Assembly: GCF_028583545.1 (NCBI RefSeq)
Contig: NZ_CP087106.1
Coordinates: 1,550,001-1,614,000, forward strand
Direction of reading: 5' to 3'
DNA from: Methylobacterium sp. NMS14P
GTDB taxonomy: Bacteria > Pseudomonadota > Alphaproteobacteria > Rhizobiales > Beijerinckiaceae
DNA length: 64,000 nt
Part shown: positions 47,883-56,980 of the stretch, in pieces
Position numbering within the stretch: the first letter of the stretch is position 1
Layout of the letters: every line of letters starts with the position of its first letter
Translations under genes and position numbers: made by a program
The notes under the pieces: generated by a model
The model's input: the letters and a program-made list of their open reading frames with translations, nothing else
Told to the model about the DNA's origin: nothing
Database searches by the model: none

Positions 47883-48983
47883 ATGTCGAAATCCGCCATC
47901 CTCCCCTTCGTCGTCTCCGGGCTGGTGGTCGCGGTCCTCACCCCGCTCCTGCTGAGCACCGATTACGGCCCGGTCGCCTGGTGGAACGCCGCCGGGCCGG
48001 AGCTGCGCTGGAAGGCGGCGATCGGGATCGCCGTCGCCCTGCTGGCGGCGCTGGGCCTCGCCGCGACCGCGACGGCCGCGCGGAAGGCGGAGGCCGGCCT
48101 CGGGCAGCCGGCCGGCGGCCTGCTGGCCCTGCCGCGCCTGATCGTGGCGCCGCGCCGGGTCGTGGAGGCCCGGTCCCCCGAGGCCGTGATCGCGAATCTC
48201 GAGGCCATGGTCGGGCTCGCGCCGGTCAAGCGCGAGGTCAACGCCCTGATCGCGCGGCTGGAGCTGGAGCAGCGGCGGCGCGCCGAGGGCCTGCCGGTGG
48301 CGGCGATCAGCCAGCACATGGTGTTCACCGGGCCGCCCGGCGTCGGCAAGACCGAGGTGGCGCGGGCGATCGGCGAGATCTACCGGTCCCTCGAAGTGCT
48401 GCGCCGCGGGCATCTCGTGGAGGTCGACCGCGCGGCCCTGGTGGCGGGCTATGTCGGCCAGACCGCGGCCAGGACCCTCGAGAAGTGCCACGAGGCCCTC
48501 GACGGCATCCTGTTCATCGACGAGGCCTACACCCTGGCCGCCGGCGGCGGGGGCGGCGGCGACTTCGGCAAGGAGGCGATCGACACCCTCCTCAAGTTCA
48601 TGGAGGACAACCGCGACCGGATCATCGTGATCGTCGCCGGCTACACCAACGACATGCGCCGGTTCATCGACACGAATCCCGGCCTCGCCGGCCGCTTCAC
48701 CAAGATCATCGAGTTCCCGCCCTACAGCCCGAAGGATCTCTGCGAGATCCTGAGGCGCATGGCGGCCCGGCAGCAATTCGCGCTCCCCGAGGGTTTCGAG
48801 GCGGCGCTGATCCCCTGGCTCGCGCAGCGGTCCCGCGCCGACGACTGGTCGAACGCCCGCGAGATGCGCACCCTCCTGGAGAAGGCCCGCGAGGCCCAGG
48901 CCGCCCGGGTCGCCCTGCAGGGCGGCGACCTGCGCCGCCTGGAGATCGTCGATCTGCTCCGCGCCACCGGCGAGGACGCCTGA
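47883..48983 (+). CDS. membrane-anchored CbbX/EccA-like AAA+ ATPase (one module)
   Basis: A 366-residue protein with two N-terminal membrane helices (about 7-25 and 45-66) and one AAA+ domain of the CbbX/SpoVK/EccA class. Walker A GPPGVGKT (150-157), Walker B FIDEAY (211-216), pore-loop-like GYVGQT (189-194) and Arg finger Arg271 in GLAGRF are all intact. C-terminal helical lid follows. The class remodels protein complexes (CbbX acts on Rubisco, EccA in type VII secretion). No Rubisco or ESX genes are nearby, so the client is unknown. Confidence 0.9.
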   Translation: MSKSAILPFVVSGLVVAVLTPLLLSTDYGPVAWWNAAGPELRWKAAIGIAVALLAALGLAATATAARKAEAGLGQPAGGLLALPRLIVAPRRVVEARSPEAVIANLEAMVGLAPVKREVNALIARLELEQRRRAEGLPVAAISQHMVFTGPPGVGKTEVARAIGEIYRSLEVLRRGHLVEVDRAALVAGYVGQTAARTLEKCHEALDGILFIDEAYTLAAGGGGGGDFGKEAIDTLLKFMEDNRDRIIVIVAGYTNDMRRFIDTNPGLAGRFTKIIEFPPYSPKDLCEILRRMAARQQFALPEGFEAALIPWLAQRSRADDWSNAREMRTLLEKAREAQAARVALQGGDLRRLEIVDLLRATGEDA

Positions 48984-49071
48984 GGGCGGCCCGAGGGGCC
49001 ACGCGCGCCCAGCACCCAGGCCATCATAACCAGGGCCATCACCAGGGCCAGCACCAAGGTTTGCCACGTCC

Positions 49072-51027
49072 ATGGAACGCCTCGACAAGCATCCGGTCGC
49101 GCTCTTCGGGGTCATCGTGCTGGGTGCCACCGGCCTGCTGCTCGCCCTGCGGCCGGACGTGCTCGGGTCGCTCGCCGCGACGCCGTCGGCGCTGCTGCGC
49201 AACGGCCTGATCCTCGGCGGCCTCGTCGGGGGCCTGCTGGCGGCGAGCTACATCCCGGCGCGGATCGAGGCGACGCGGCGCGCCCTGGACCGGGCCCGGG
49301 CGAGCCGCAAGATCCGCCCGATCCGCTTCGTGGACGACGGTGCGGGCGCGGAGAAGAAGGACCTCCTGGCCACCGCGCTCGCGACCCTCGACGGCATGGT
49401 CGGGCTCGAGCCCGTGAAGCTGGAGGTGAAGGGCGTCATCGCCCGGATGCAGGTGGAGCAGCAGCGCCGCGCCCAGAACCTGCCGGTGGCGGCCATGAGC
49501 CAGCACATGGTGTTCACCGGACCGCCCGGCGTCGGCAAGACCGAGGTGGCCCGGGTCCTCGGCAGCGTCTTCAAGGCGCTCAAGGTGCTGCGCAAGGGCC
49601 ACCTCGTGGAGGTAGACCGGGCCGGGCTGGTGGCAGGCTACGCCGGCCAGACCGCGATCAAGACCCTGGACCGCTGCAGGGAGGCCCTCGACGGCATCCT
49701 GTTCATCGACGAGGCCTACGCGCTGGCGCCCGGCGGGGGGAGCGGCGGCGACTTCGGCAAGGAGGCGATCGACACCCTCCTCAAGTTCATGGAGGACAAC
49801 CGCGACCGGATCATCGTGATCGTCGCCGGCTACACCAACGACATGCGCCGGTTCATCGACGCGAATCCCGGCCTCGCCAGCCGCTTCACCAAGACCGTCG
49901 AGTTCCCGCCCTACAGCCCGCCGGAACTCGCCGAGATCCTGAAGCGCATGGCCGCGGGCCAGGGCTTCGTCATGCCGGAGGGGTTCGAGAAGGACCTCGC
50001 GGCCTATGTCGGGGCCCGGTCGAAGGCCGAGGACTGGGCCAACGCCCGCGAGATGCGCACGGTCCTGGAGAAGGCCCGCCAGGCGCAGGCGCTGCGCCTC
50101 TCCGCCAGCCCCGGCGGCGACATCAACCGGCTCGAGCCCGCCGACATCGCGGCGGCCCTCGGCCGCCAGGCCGGCGGCGCGGTCGACATGGACGCGGCCC
50201 GGAAGGTCATGGCCCGCCTCGACGCGATGATCGGGCTCGCGCCGGTCAAGGAGCAGGTGAAGACCGTGGCGGCGCGGGTGCTGGTCGATGCGCGGCGCCG
50301 CGCCGAGGGCATCGAGGTCGGCGCGGTGAGCCAGCACATGGTGTTCACCGGCCCCCCCGGCGTCGGCAAGACCGAGGTGGCGCGCATCATGGGCGACATC
50401 TTCCGGGCGCTCGGCGTCCTGCGGAAGGGGCACGTGGTCGAGGTCGACCGGGCCGGGCTGGTGGCGGGCTACGTCGGCCAGACCGCGGCCAAGACCCTGG
50501 AGCGCTGCCGCGAGGCCCTCGACGGCATCCTGTTCATCGACGAGGCCTACACCCTGGCCGAGGGCGGCGGGGGCGGCAGCGATTTCGGCAAGGAGGCGAT
50601 CGACACCCTCCTGAAGTTCATGGAGGACAACCGCGACCGGATCATCGTGATCGTCGCCGGCTACACCGGCGACATGGCCCGGTTCATCGATACGAATCCC
50701 GGCCTCGCCGGCCGCTTCACCAAGACCGTCGCGTTCCCGGCCTACGACCCTTACGACCTCGTCGAGATCCTGCGCCTGATGGCGGCGCGGCAATCCTTCC
50801 GGCTGCCGCCGCGCTTCGAGACCCTGCTGATCCCGTGGGTCGAGCAGCGCGCGCAGCGGCACGACTGGGCCAATGCCCGCGAGATGCGCACCCTCATGGA
50901 GCGCCTGCGCGAGGCCCAGGCGATGCGCCTCGCCAGCGATCCCCTGGGCGATTACGGCCAGTTCGAGCTCGTGGATGTCGAGCGGGCGCTCGGCGGCGGG
51001 GCCCCGCGCCCCGCCGCCCTGTCGTGA
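49072..51027 (+). CDS. membrane-anchored double-module CbbX/EccA-like AAA+ ATPase
   Basis: A 651-residue protein with two membrane helices (about 8-26 and 44-61) and two complete AAA+ modules. Walker A copies lie at residues 150-157 and 427-434 (GPPGVGKT both times). Both modules keep FIDEAY Walker B, the GYxGQT pore loop and the Arg in PGLAxRF. Long stretches are nearly identical in DNA to each other and to the preceding gene, which indicates recent duplication or gene conversion. It could form a two-tier ring at the cytoplasmic face of the membrane. Confidence 0.9.
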   Translation: MERLDKHPVALFGVIVLGATGLLLALRPDVLGSLAATPSALLRNGLILGGLVGGLLAASYIPARIEATRRALDRARASRKIRPIRFVDDGAGAEKKDLLATALATLDGMVGLEPVKLEVKGVIARMQVEQQRRAQNLPVAAMSQHMVFTGPPGVGKTEVARVLGSVFKALKVLRKGHLVEVDRAGLVAGYAGQTAIKTLDRCREALDGILFIDEAYALAPGGGSGGDFGKEAIDTLLKFMEDNRDRIIVIVAGYTNDMRRFIDANPGLASRFTKTVEFPPYSPPELAEILKRMAAGQGFVMPEGFEKDLAAYVGARSKAEDWANAREMRTVLEKARQAQALRLSASPGGDINRLEPADIAAALGRQAGGAVDMDAARKVMARLDAMIGLAPVKEQVKTVAARVLVDARRRAEGIEVGAVSQHMVFTGPPGVGKTEVARIMGDIFRALGVLRKGHVVEVDRAGLVAGYVGQTAAKTLERCREALDGILFIDEAYTLAEGGGGGSDFGKEAIDTLLKFMEDNRDRIIVIVAGYTGDMARFIDTNPGLAGRFTKTVAFPAYDPYDLVEILRLMAARQSFRLPPRFETLLIPWVEQRAQRHDWANAREMRTLMERLREAQAMRLASDPLGDYGQFELVDVERALGGGAPRPAALS

Positions 51028-51049
51028 TGGCCCGGGAGCCGTCGCGGCC

Positions 51050-52411
51050 ATGAGCATCGCCCGCGAGGACTGGCTGCGCGCGCACGCGGCCCTCTGGTAC
51101 GACGATCGCCGCTACCGCCTGGCCTGGCTCGCCCTGCCGCAGGCCGTGACCTGCGCGGTGGCGGGCCTGTGCATGGCGCTGGCCGCGCAGGGCGTCTGGG
51201 GTCAGCCGGCCACCGCCTCGAAGGCGCGGCTCGCCGAGCTGAGCGCCCTGCGCGACCGGGCCGGCAAGGACGGCGACCGCAAGGCGTTCGACGCGCTGAC
51301 CGCCGCGGCCACCAGGGGGCAGATCGACGCCGCGACCAAGCTCGGGACGCTCTACGACCCCCTGACCGCCGCCTACTTCCCGAACAAGCCCGCGCCGAAC
51401 GATTTCGCCCGGGCGGCCGCCCTCTACGGACCGGGCGCCGCGATCGGCGATCTCCTGGCGGTCGCGCGCCTCGCGGACGTGCTGCTCGACCCGGCCAACC
51501 CCAACCGCGACCTCCGGCGCGGCTGCCGCCTCGCCCAGACCTGGATCGACGCCCCCGAGACGCTCGAGCGCACGATCACCGGCGAGGAGCGGCTGACCGT
51601 CAAGCTCGCCACCTGCTACGTCGAGCCCGAGAGCGGCCTGCCGCAGGACCCGGTGCGGGCCGGGGGGCTGGTGACCGCGGTGCTGTGGCGCCGCCACCGG
51701 CCGACGATGGACGCCTTCATCAACAATCTCGGGCAGCAGAACCCCGCCCTGGTGTCGGGCATCCAGCGGCACCTGGCCGAGCAGCGCCGGTACATCGGCC
51801 CGGTGGACGGGCGGCCCAATCCCGGGATCATCACGGCCCTCCAGGTGGAGGCGGGGATCACCAACACGGTCGCGACCCCGCGGCCCGAGCCGCGGCGGAT
51901 GGCGCCCAAGGGTCCGGATCCGGAGGTGCTGGCCCTCCAGGCCGCCGCCCGGACCGGCGACCGGCGGAAGATGGCCGACCTGAAGAGCCGCGCCGAGGCC
52001 GGGGACGCGGACGCGCTCACCGCCTACGCGCGCCTGTTCAACCCGGTGATGAACAAGGGCGACGTCTTCGCGCCGGACGCGCAGGTCGCCGTAGCCGCCT
52101 ACGAGCGCGCCGCGGCCGCCGGCAACGGCATGGCGGCCGGCGAGGCGGCGGTGCTGTACGATTCCGGCTACGGCAACGTCGCCAAGGATCCCCGGAAGGC
52201 CGCCGCGCTCGCCCTGCGGGGCGTCGACCTCAAGGACGACCAAGTCACCTTCTGGCTGCTGTACCCGGAGTCGAGCAGCTGGAGCGACGGGTTCTGGGGC
52301 GCGATCCAGGCCGCGCTGACCGCCCGCGGCTTCTACACGCTCCCGGTCGAGAACAAGCGCAATTCCGCGGTCATCACGGCCCTGCGCGCCTACATGAAAG
52401 CCAAGTCATGA
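51050..52411 (+). CDS. inner-membrane-anchored Sel1/peptidoglycan-binding-like protein
   Basis: A 453-residue bitopic protein. The N-terminus LRAHAALWYDDRRYRLAWLA leads into one membrane helix (about 25-47). The periplasmic part has TPR/Sel1-like helical repeats (DAATKLGTLYDPLTAAYF, AVARLADVLLDPANPNRD, AAGEAAVLYDSGYGNVAKD) and two segments resembling peptidoglycan_binding_1 motifs (about 232-268, IQRHLAEQRRYIGPVDGRPN; and the C-terminus, QAALTARGFYTLP). It overlaps its paralogue by ATGA. Predicted to bridge the ATPases and the cell wall. Confidence 0.75.
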   Translation: MSIAREDWLRAHAALWYDDRRYRLAWLALPQAVTCAVAGLCMALAAQGVWGQPATASKARLAELSALRDRAGKDGDRKAFDALTAAATRGQIDAATKLGTLYDPLTAAYFPNKPAPNDFARAAALYGPGAAIGDLLAVARLADVLLDPANPNRDLRRGCRLAQTWIDAPETLERTITGEERLTVKLATCYVEPESGLPQDPVRAGGLVTAVLWRRHRPTMDAFINNLGQQNPALVSGIQRHLAEQRRYIGPVDGRPNPGIITALQVEAGITNTVATPRPEPRRMAPKGPDPEVLALQAAARTGDRRKMADLKSRAEAGDADALTAYARLFNPVMNKGDVFAPDAQVAVAAYERAAAAGNGMAAGEAAVLYDSGYGNVAKDPRKAAALALRGVDLKDDQVTFWLLYPESSSWSDGFWGAIQAALTARGFYTLPVENKRNSAVITALRAYMKAKS

Positions 52412-53835
52412 GCGGCGTCACGATCGGGACCGACCGGCTCCGGGCGCACGCGACGCTCTGGTACGCGGACGCGCGCTACCGCCTCGCCTGGCTGGTCCTG
52501 CCCCAGGCCGCGGTCGCGCTCCTGGCCGGCCTCGCCCTCGCGCTGCTGAAGCCCGCGGGCGAGTGGGGCAAGCCCGCCGACAGCAAGGAGAACGAGAAGC
52601 TCTATCTCGACCTGCTCGACAAGGCCGGCAAGGACGGCGACCGGGCCGCCTTCGAGAAGCTGCGGACGGCCGCCGAGGCCGGCGACGTCAGCGCCCGGTC
52701 GTTCATGGGCGCCCTCTACAATCCCGAATGGGCCGCGGTCTACGCCAGGAACCCGGTCAAGCCCGACGCCGCCAAGGCCCTGACCTACTACCAGAAGCCC
52801 GCCGACCTCGGCTTCCCCGGAGCCCAGCGCGGCATGACCGAGCTCCTGCTCGACCCGGCCCGCGGCCAGCACGATCTCGAGCGGGGCTGCCGCTACGGGC
52901 TGGCCTTCCGGGCGAACCCGGTCGCGGCCCGGAACAACTACCTCGATTCCTGGTCGACGCTCTACTGGATCGCCGGCTGCTACACCGATGCCGGGAGCGG
53001 CGTCCCGCGGGATCCGCAGAAGGCCGCCGACCTCTACATGGACACGGTGGCGGCCAAGCTGCCGCGGGCGGTCACCACCTTCACGGACGAGCTCGGCCGG
53101 CAGCCCCCCGACCTCGTGGCGGCGATCCAGCGCGACCTCGCCAAGCGCGGCTTCTACACGGGGCCGGCCGATGGGACGGCGACGCCGCAGACGCGCGCGG
53201 CCGTGCTGGCCCTGGCCGGCCGGGGTGCCGGCCCGCAGGGCAGTGCCGGGGCCGGTAATCCGGGGGCGGGCAACCCCGGAGCCGGCAACCCCGGAGCCGC
53301 AAAGCCCGCCGGCCCGCCGCCTCCGGCACCGCCCGCGGCGACGCCGAGCGTCGAGGACCTCATCGCGCTGTCCAAGAGCGCGGCCTCCAGTGCCGCCGAC
53401 GCGGCGAAGCTCCGGGGCTTGGCGGAGAGCGGCGTCCCGGTGGCGCAGTACCTCTACGCCGCGATGCACCTGTCCCCGGCCAACAAGGAGCAGCGGGTCA
53501 CCGCGCCGGACGGCCCCCTGGCGAGCCGCTATCTCGAGCGCCTCGCGGTCGAGCGCTCCTTCGCCCCCGCGGCGACCTCGGCGGCCTTCCTGTACGACCT
53601 CGGCGGCGCCGGCCTGCAGCGGGACCCCGCGAAGGCGGCCGACATGACGGTCCGCGCCCTCGAGCTCAAGTCCACCGAGATCCTGCAGAATCTCGAGCAG
53701 GACCAGTGGGGCGCCGGCTTCTGGGCCGCCCTCCAGCAGCGCCTCGCCGACCGGAATCTCTACCAGGGCCGCGTCGTCGACCAGCGCAACGACCGGACCA
53801 TCCAGGCGGCGCGCCGCCTCCTCGGCAATCCATAG
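52408..53835 (+). CDS. paralogue of the preceding Sel1/peptidoglycan-binding-like protein
   Basis: A 475-residue bitopic protein of the same plan as the upstream gene: LRAHATLWYADARYRLAWLV, one membrane helix (about 25-46), Sel1-like repeats (SARSFMGALYNPEWAAVYAR, ATSAAFLYDLGGAGLQRDP) and two peptidoglycan_binding_1-like segments (about 232-270, IQRDLAKRGFYTGPADGTAT; and about 435-475, LQQRLADRNLYQGRVVDQRN). A Gly/Asn/Pro repeat linker (GAGNP three times, about 280-300) separates the halves. Coupled to the upstream gene by ATGA. Presumably partners form a pair. Confidence 0.78.
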   Translation: MSGVTIGTDRLRAHATLWYADARYRLAWLVLPQAAVALLAGLALALLKPAGEWGKPADSKENEKLYLDLLDKAGKDGDRAAFEKLRTAAEAGDVSARSFMGALYNPEWAAVYARNPVKPDAAKALTYYQKPADLGFPGAQRGMTELLLDPARGQHDLERGCRYGLAFRANPVAARNNYLDSWSTLYWIAGCYTDAGSGVPRDPQKAADLYMDTVAAKLPRAVTTFTDELGRQPPDLVAAIQRDLAKRGFYTGPADGTATPQTRAAVLALAGRGAGPQGSAGAGNPGAGNPGAGNPGAAKPAGPPPPAPPAATPSVEDLIALSKSAASSAADAAKLRGLAESGVPVAQYLYAAMHLSPANKEQRVTAPDGPLASRYLERLAVERSFAPAATSAAFLYDLGGAGLQRDPAKAADMTVRALELKSTEILQNLEQDQWGAGFWAALQQRLADRNLYQGRVVDQRNDRTIQAARRLLGNP

Positions 53836-53844
53836 GAGACGGCC

Positions 53845-55182
53845 ATGGGCCCCCGCCGCAAGGATCCCGCGCGGTTCCCGGTCCCCCGGGCCGGGAACCG
53901 CCGCGCCGCCGCGCTGCTGGCGAGCCTGCTCGCCGGCCTGCTCGTGCCCGCCGCCGCGCAGGCGCAGATCAAGGTCCGCAAGGCCGACTGCTTCTTCGCG
54001 GCCGACGGCAGGACCGTCATCGACGGGGTCTGCGAGTTCCTGACCGACGCGCGCAGCTACGGGGTGGGCGGGTTCCGCCTCGCCACCTACACCAACGGCT
54101 ACCTGCGCGACGGCGTGGTCGTGTCGGTGACGGCGCCCGGCCAGGGCACGGCGACCTGGAACCGGGAGCCCGGCGGCAAGCCCGAGGACGGCCCCGCCGA
54201 CGGCGTCACCGCGGAGGGCGCCTGCTGGACCGGGTCCCGGAGCCGGATCTGCGCCTGGAAGGTCGGCGAGGGCCGCCCCGGATTCGGCGGCGCCCCCGCG
54301 GCGGCGCCCGAGGCCGGCGCCCCGCGGGCCGCCGACTGCTACCTCGAGGTCGCGGGCGATGTCCGCCTCGACGGGGCCTGCCAGTTCCGGTCGGAGACCG
54401 GGCAGACCGGCGCCCGCGGCTTCGAGATCCGCTCCTATTCCGCGGGCAAGCTCGACGTCGTCGCGCAGCTCGTCCGCGACCCACAGAACCCGCTGAAGGC
54501 CACGGCCTTCTGGAACGGGTCGTCCGGGGGCCTGCGCGCCGCCGAGGCCCTCGGCGCCCTGTCGCCGAGCGGCCCCTGCTGGGACAATGACGGCGCCCGT
54601 CTCTGCGTCTGGCAGCCCGGCCAGCCCCGCGGCGGCTGGGACCGGCGGGACGGCGGGACCGCGCCGGCCCGCGACCGGCCGGCCGAGGCCCGGGCTCCGG
54701 CCCCGCCCGAGACGCCGCCGTCACCTCCGTCGCCGCCACCCGCGCCGCGCGACAGCGCGGAGGGGCGCGATCCGCCGCCGGGCACGTTCCTGAAGCTGTC
54801 CTTCAAGGGCCGCTGCGAGTCCCTGATGATGGACGGGGAGGACCTCACCGCGACCTGCGCCCCGGAGGCGGTGAACACCTCCGTCGTCGGCAGCCCGAAG
54901 GCCGGGTTCATCTTCGGCACCACCGACGGCAAGGCCATGGCGTTCACGGCCTCGGCCAAGGGCTTCGTCGAGGGCGGCACCCTGCACCAGCCCGTCGACG
55001 CGCTGATGTACGCCGAGCGCGACCAGTCCACCTTCAAGGTCAAGGGCACCTGCGAGATGCCCAACCCGATGGGCGGCCCGGTGGTCATCACCTGCAATGC
55101 CCAGTCGGCGAACAGCACCTACGCGGTCCGGTTCCGCACCGACGGCGGCAAGCCGGTCCTGACCCGCGGCGACGCGAAGTGA
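53845..55182 (+). CDS. periplasmic protein with duplicated Cys-rich domain
   Basis: A 445-residue exported protein. Signal peptide 1-41 ends AAAQA|QIK. Two tandem copies of one domain follow: copy 1 (about 47-135) has ADCFFAADGRTVIDGVCEFL and GACWTGSRSRICAWKVG; copy 2 (about 158-255) has ADCYLEVAGDVRLDGACQFR and GPCWDNDGARLCVWQPG. The spacing of four Cys suggests two disulfides per copy. A Pro-rich linker (about 265-300) leads to a C-terminal domain with three Cys. Family unknown. It follows the Sel1 paralogues by 9 bases. Confidence 0.75.
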   Translation: MGPRRKDPARFPVPRAGNRRAAALLASLLAGLLVPAAAQAQIKVRKADCFFAADGRTVIDGVCEFLTDARSYGVGGFRLATYTNGYLRDGVVVSVTAPGQGTATWNREPGGKPEDGPADGVTAEGACWTGSRSRICAWKVGEGRPGFGGAPAAAPEAGAPRAADCYLEVAGDVRLDGACQFRSETGQTGARGFEIRSYSAGKLDVVAQLVRDPQNPLKATAFWNGSSGGLRAAEALGALSPSGPCWDNDGARLCVWQPGQPRGGWDRRDGGTAPARDRPAEARAPAPPETPPSPPSPPPAPRDSAEGRDPPPGTFLKLSFKGRCESLMMDGEDLTATCAPEAVNTSVVGSPKAGFIFGTTDGKAMAFTASAKGFVEGGTLHQPVDALMYAERDQSTFKVKGTCEMPNPMGGPVVITCNAQSANSTYAVRFRTDGGKPVLTRGDAK

Positions 55183-55234
55183 GGGTCCCGCCGCGGACCG
55201 GAACCGCCCGGCCCGCGAACTCGAGGAGGATGCC

Positions 55235-56020
55235 ATGGCACGACGCGTTGCGACCACGGGAGCGGCCGGCGACGCGCGGCCGGCGCGGGCCGGCGGCACC
55301 GGGATCCTCGTCGGGGTCCTCGTCGGGGTCCTGGGACTCTGCCTCGCGGGCCCGGCGCTCGCGGGATCCACGAGCGTGACCGCGCGGCCCGGGCAGCGGG
55401 TCCGCCTCGACGGCTACGCCACCCACGAGACCCGGCCGGGCTGCCCGTCGGTTCCGGCGGCCGCGATCGAGCTGGTCACGCCCCCGCGCGGCGGCCGCAT
55501 CGAGCAGCGGCGCGAGTTCCTGGTCCTCGGCCAGAACATCGACGGCACCCCGTCGCGGGACGGCTGCCAGGACGTCGAGCGGGACGCGCGGACGCTCTAC
55601 TACACGGCCCGGCCCGATTTCGCCGGCCACGACACGGTGTCGGTGATCGTCACCTTCGTCACCGGCGAGGACGCCACCTACACCTACAGGATCACGGTGC
55701 CCAAGGGCGAGGGCCGGCGGGCGCCGGCGATGTCCCAGGCGCCCGCTCCCCGCGACGCGGGCCTCGCGCGGCCGGCCCCGACGGCGCGGGCCGCTCCGGC
55801 CGAGCGGGCGGCTCCGGCTCCGGCGCCCCAGGAGGCCAGCACCGGCGACTTCCTGCGCGACGCGGTCCGGGACGCGGTCCCGGCCACCCGGCCGGCGCCG
55901 GCCGCGCCGCCTCCGAAGGCCGCTGAGGCCGCGGCGCCCGCGTCCGGCACGCCCGCACCGCCCGCACCGCCGCCGCAGCAGTTGGCACCGCCGCGCCCGC
56001 CCGCCGCGCCGCAGCTCTGA
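55235..56020 (+). CDS. exported beta-rich protein, paralogue 1
   Basis: A 261-residue protein with a signal-like segment (about 23-44, ending PALAG). A ~120-residue beta-sandwich-like domain carries the motif TARPGQRVRLDGYATHETRP, then IELVTPPRGGRIEQRREFLV, and LYYTARPDFAGHDTVSVIVT, which is the Ig-like/cadherin-like ending seen in surface proteins. A Pro/Ala-rich tail contains STGDFLRDAVRDAV and ends RPPAAPQL. The next gene is a duplicate. Function unknown. Confidence 0.75.
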   Translation: MARRVATTGAAGDARPARAGGTGILVGVLVGVLGLCLAGPALAGSTSVTARPGQRVRLDGYATHETRPGCPSVPAAAIELVTPPRGGRIEQRREFLVLGQNIDGTPSRDGCQDVERDARTLYYTARPDFAGHDTVSVIVTFVTGEDATYTYRITVPKGEGRRAPAMSQAPAPRDAGLARPAPTARAAPAERAAPAPAPQEASTGDFLRDAVRDAVPATRPAPAAPPPKAAEAAAPASGTPAPPAPPPQQLAPPRPPAAPQL

Positions 56021-56081
56021 CGCGCCGCGGACGGCCGGATCGGCCGCCCGTGCCCCCATCGCCAAGCCGAGGACGAGTCCC

Positions 56082-56861
56082 GTGCATCAGCGCCTCCCGA
56101 ACGCCCCCCGCTTCGCAGCGACCCGACCGCGGCGGCGCGCCGGCGCCCGCGCCCTCGGATCGGCGCTCTGCCTGCCGCTCTGCCTGCCGCTCTGTCTGTC
56201 GCTCGGCCTCGCCCTGCCGGCCCGCGCGGAGGTGGAGAGCAAGACCGCGCGCCCCGGCCAGCGGATCTTCCTCCAGGGCTTCACCTACTACTTCGCCACG
56301 CAGGGCTGCCGCTCGCGCGCGGCCACGATCGAGCTCGTCAGGCCGCCGCGCGGCGGGCGCGTCGAGCAGCGGCGGGAGTTCCGGATCCTCAGCGCCAAGG
56401 TCGACGAGACCGGGGCGCAGATCCGGCAGCCGGACGGCTGCGAGGACGCCAAGAAGGACTCGATGTCGCTCTACTACACGGCGCGGCCCGACTTCTCCGG
56501 TCTCGACACCCTGTCGATCGACGTCACCTTCGGGGACGGGTCGACGGTGCCGTACACGTTCCGGATCACCGTGCCGCCGGGCGAGCCCCGCCGGGCCCCG
56601 GCGGTGTCGGAGGTCCCCATCCCGCGCGCGGGCGACGCCGGGCAGGCCGCGCCGGCGGCGCGGGCGATCCCGGCCCCGGCCTCCCGGGAGGCCGGCACCA
56701 GCACCGGCGACTTCCTGCGCGACACGGTCCGCGGCTCGGTCGCGGAACCTCCGAAGTCGGAGGCGGCCGCGTCAGGCGCGGCGCCGCAGACCGAGCCCGC
56801 GGCGCCGCGCGCGATGGCGCCGCCGCCGCGCGCCCGGCCACCGGCCGCGCCGCAGCTCTGA
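56082..56861 (+). CDS. exported beta-rich protein, paralogue 2
   Basis: A 259-residue homologue of the preceding gene. Signal peptide residues about 25-49 (ends PARAEV). Shared motifs: TARPGQRIFLQGFTYYFATQ, IELVRPPRGGRVEQRREFRI, LYYTARPDFSGLDTLSIDVT. Its Pro/Ala-rich tail repeats STGDFLRDTVRGSV and ends RPPAAPQL. The two conserved tail motifs in otherwise divergent linkers imply a binding function. The two proteins may form a heteromer. Confidence 0.75.
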   Translation: MHQRLPNAPRFAATRPRRRAGARALGSALCLPLCLPLCLSLGLALPARAEVESKTARPGQRIFLQGFTYYFATQGCRSRAATIELVRPPRGGRVEQRREFRILSAKVDETGAQIRQPDGCEDAKKDSMSLYYTARPDFSGLDTLSIDVTFGDGSTVPYTFRITVPPGEPRRAPAVSEVPIPRAGDAGQAAPAARAIPAPASREAGTSTGDFLRDTVRGSVAEPPKSEAAASGAAPQTEPAAPRAMAPPPRARPPAAPQL

Positions 56862-56980
56862 GACCCCGCGGCGCCGGCCGGCGCAGGCCGGCCTCCCACA
56901 CCCGCACGGATCGACGCCTGACCGGGACCCGGCCGCGCAGGTCCGGCAGGTCACCAGCAGAACGAAGTGAGAGGCGCCCC

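Noticed and set aside
47883..51027. Rubisco activase CbbX or type VII secretion EccA
   Set aside because: The AAA+ class matches, but no cbbLS or ESX genes are present and these proteins have membrane anchors that CbbX and EccA lack.
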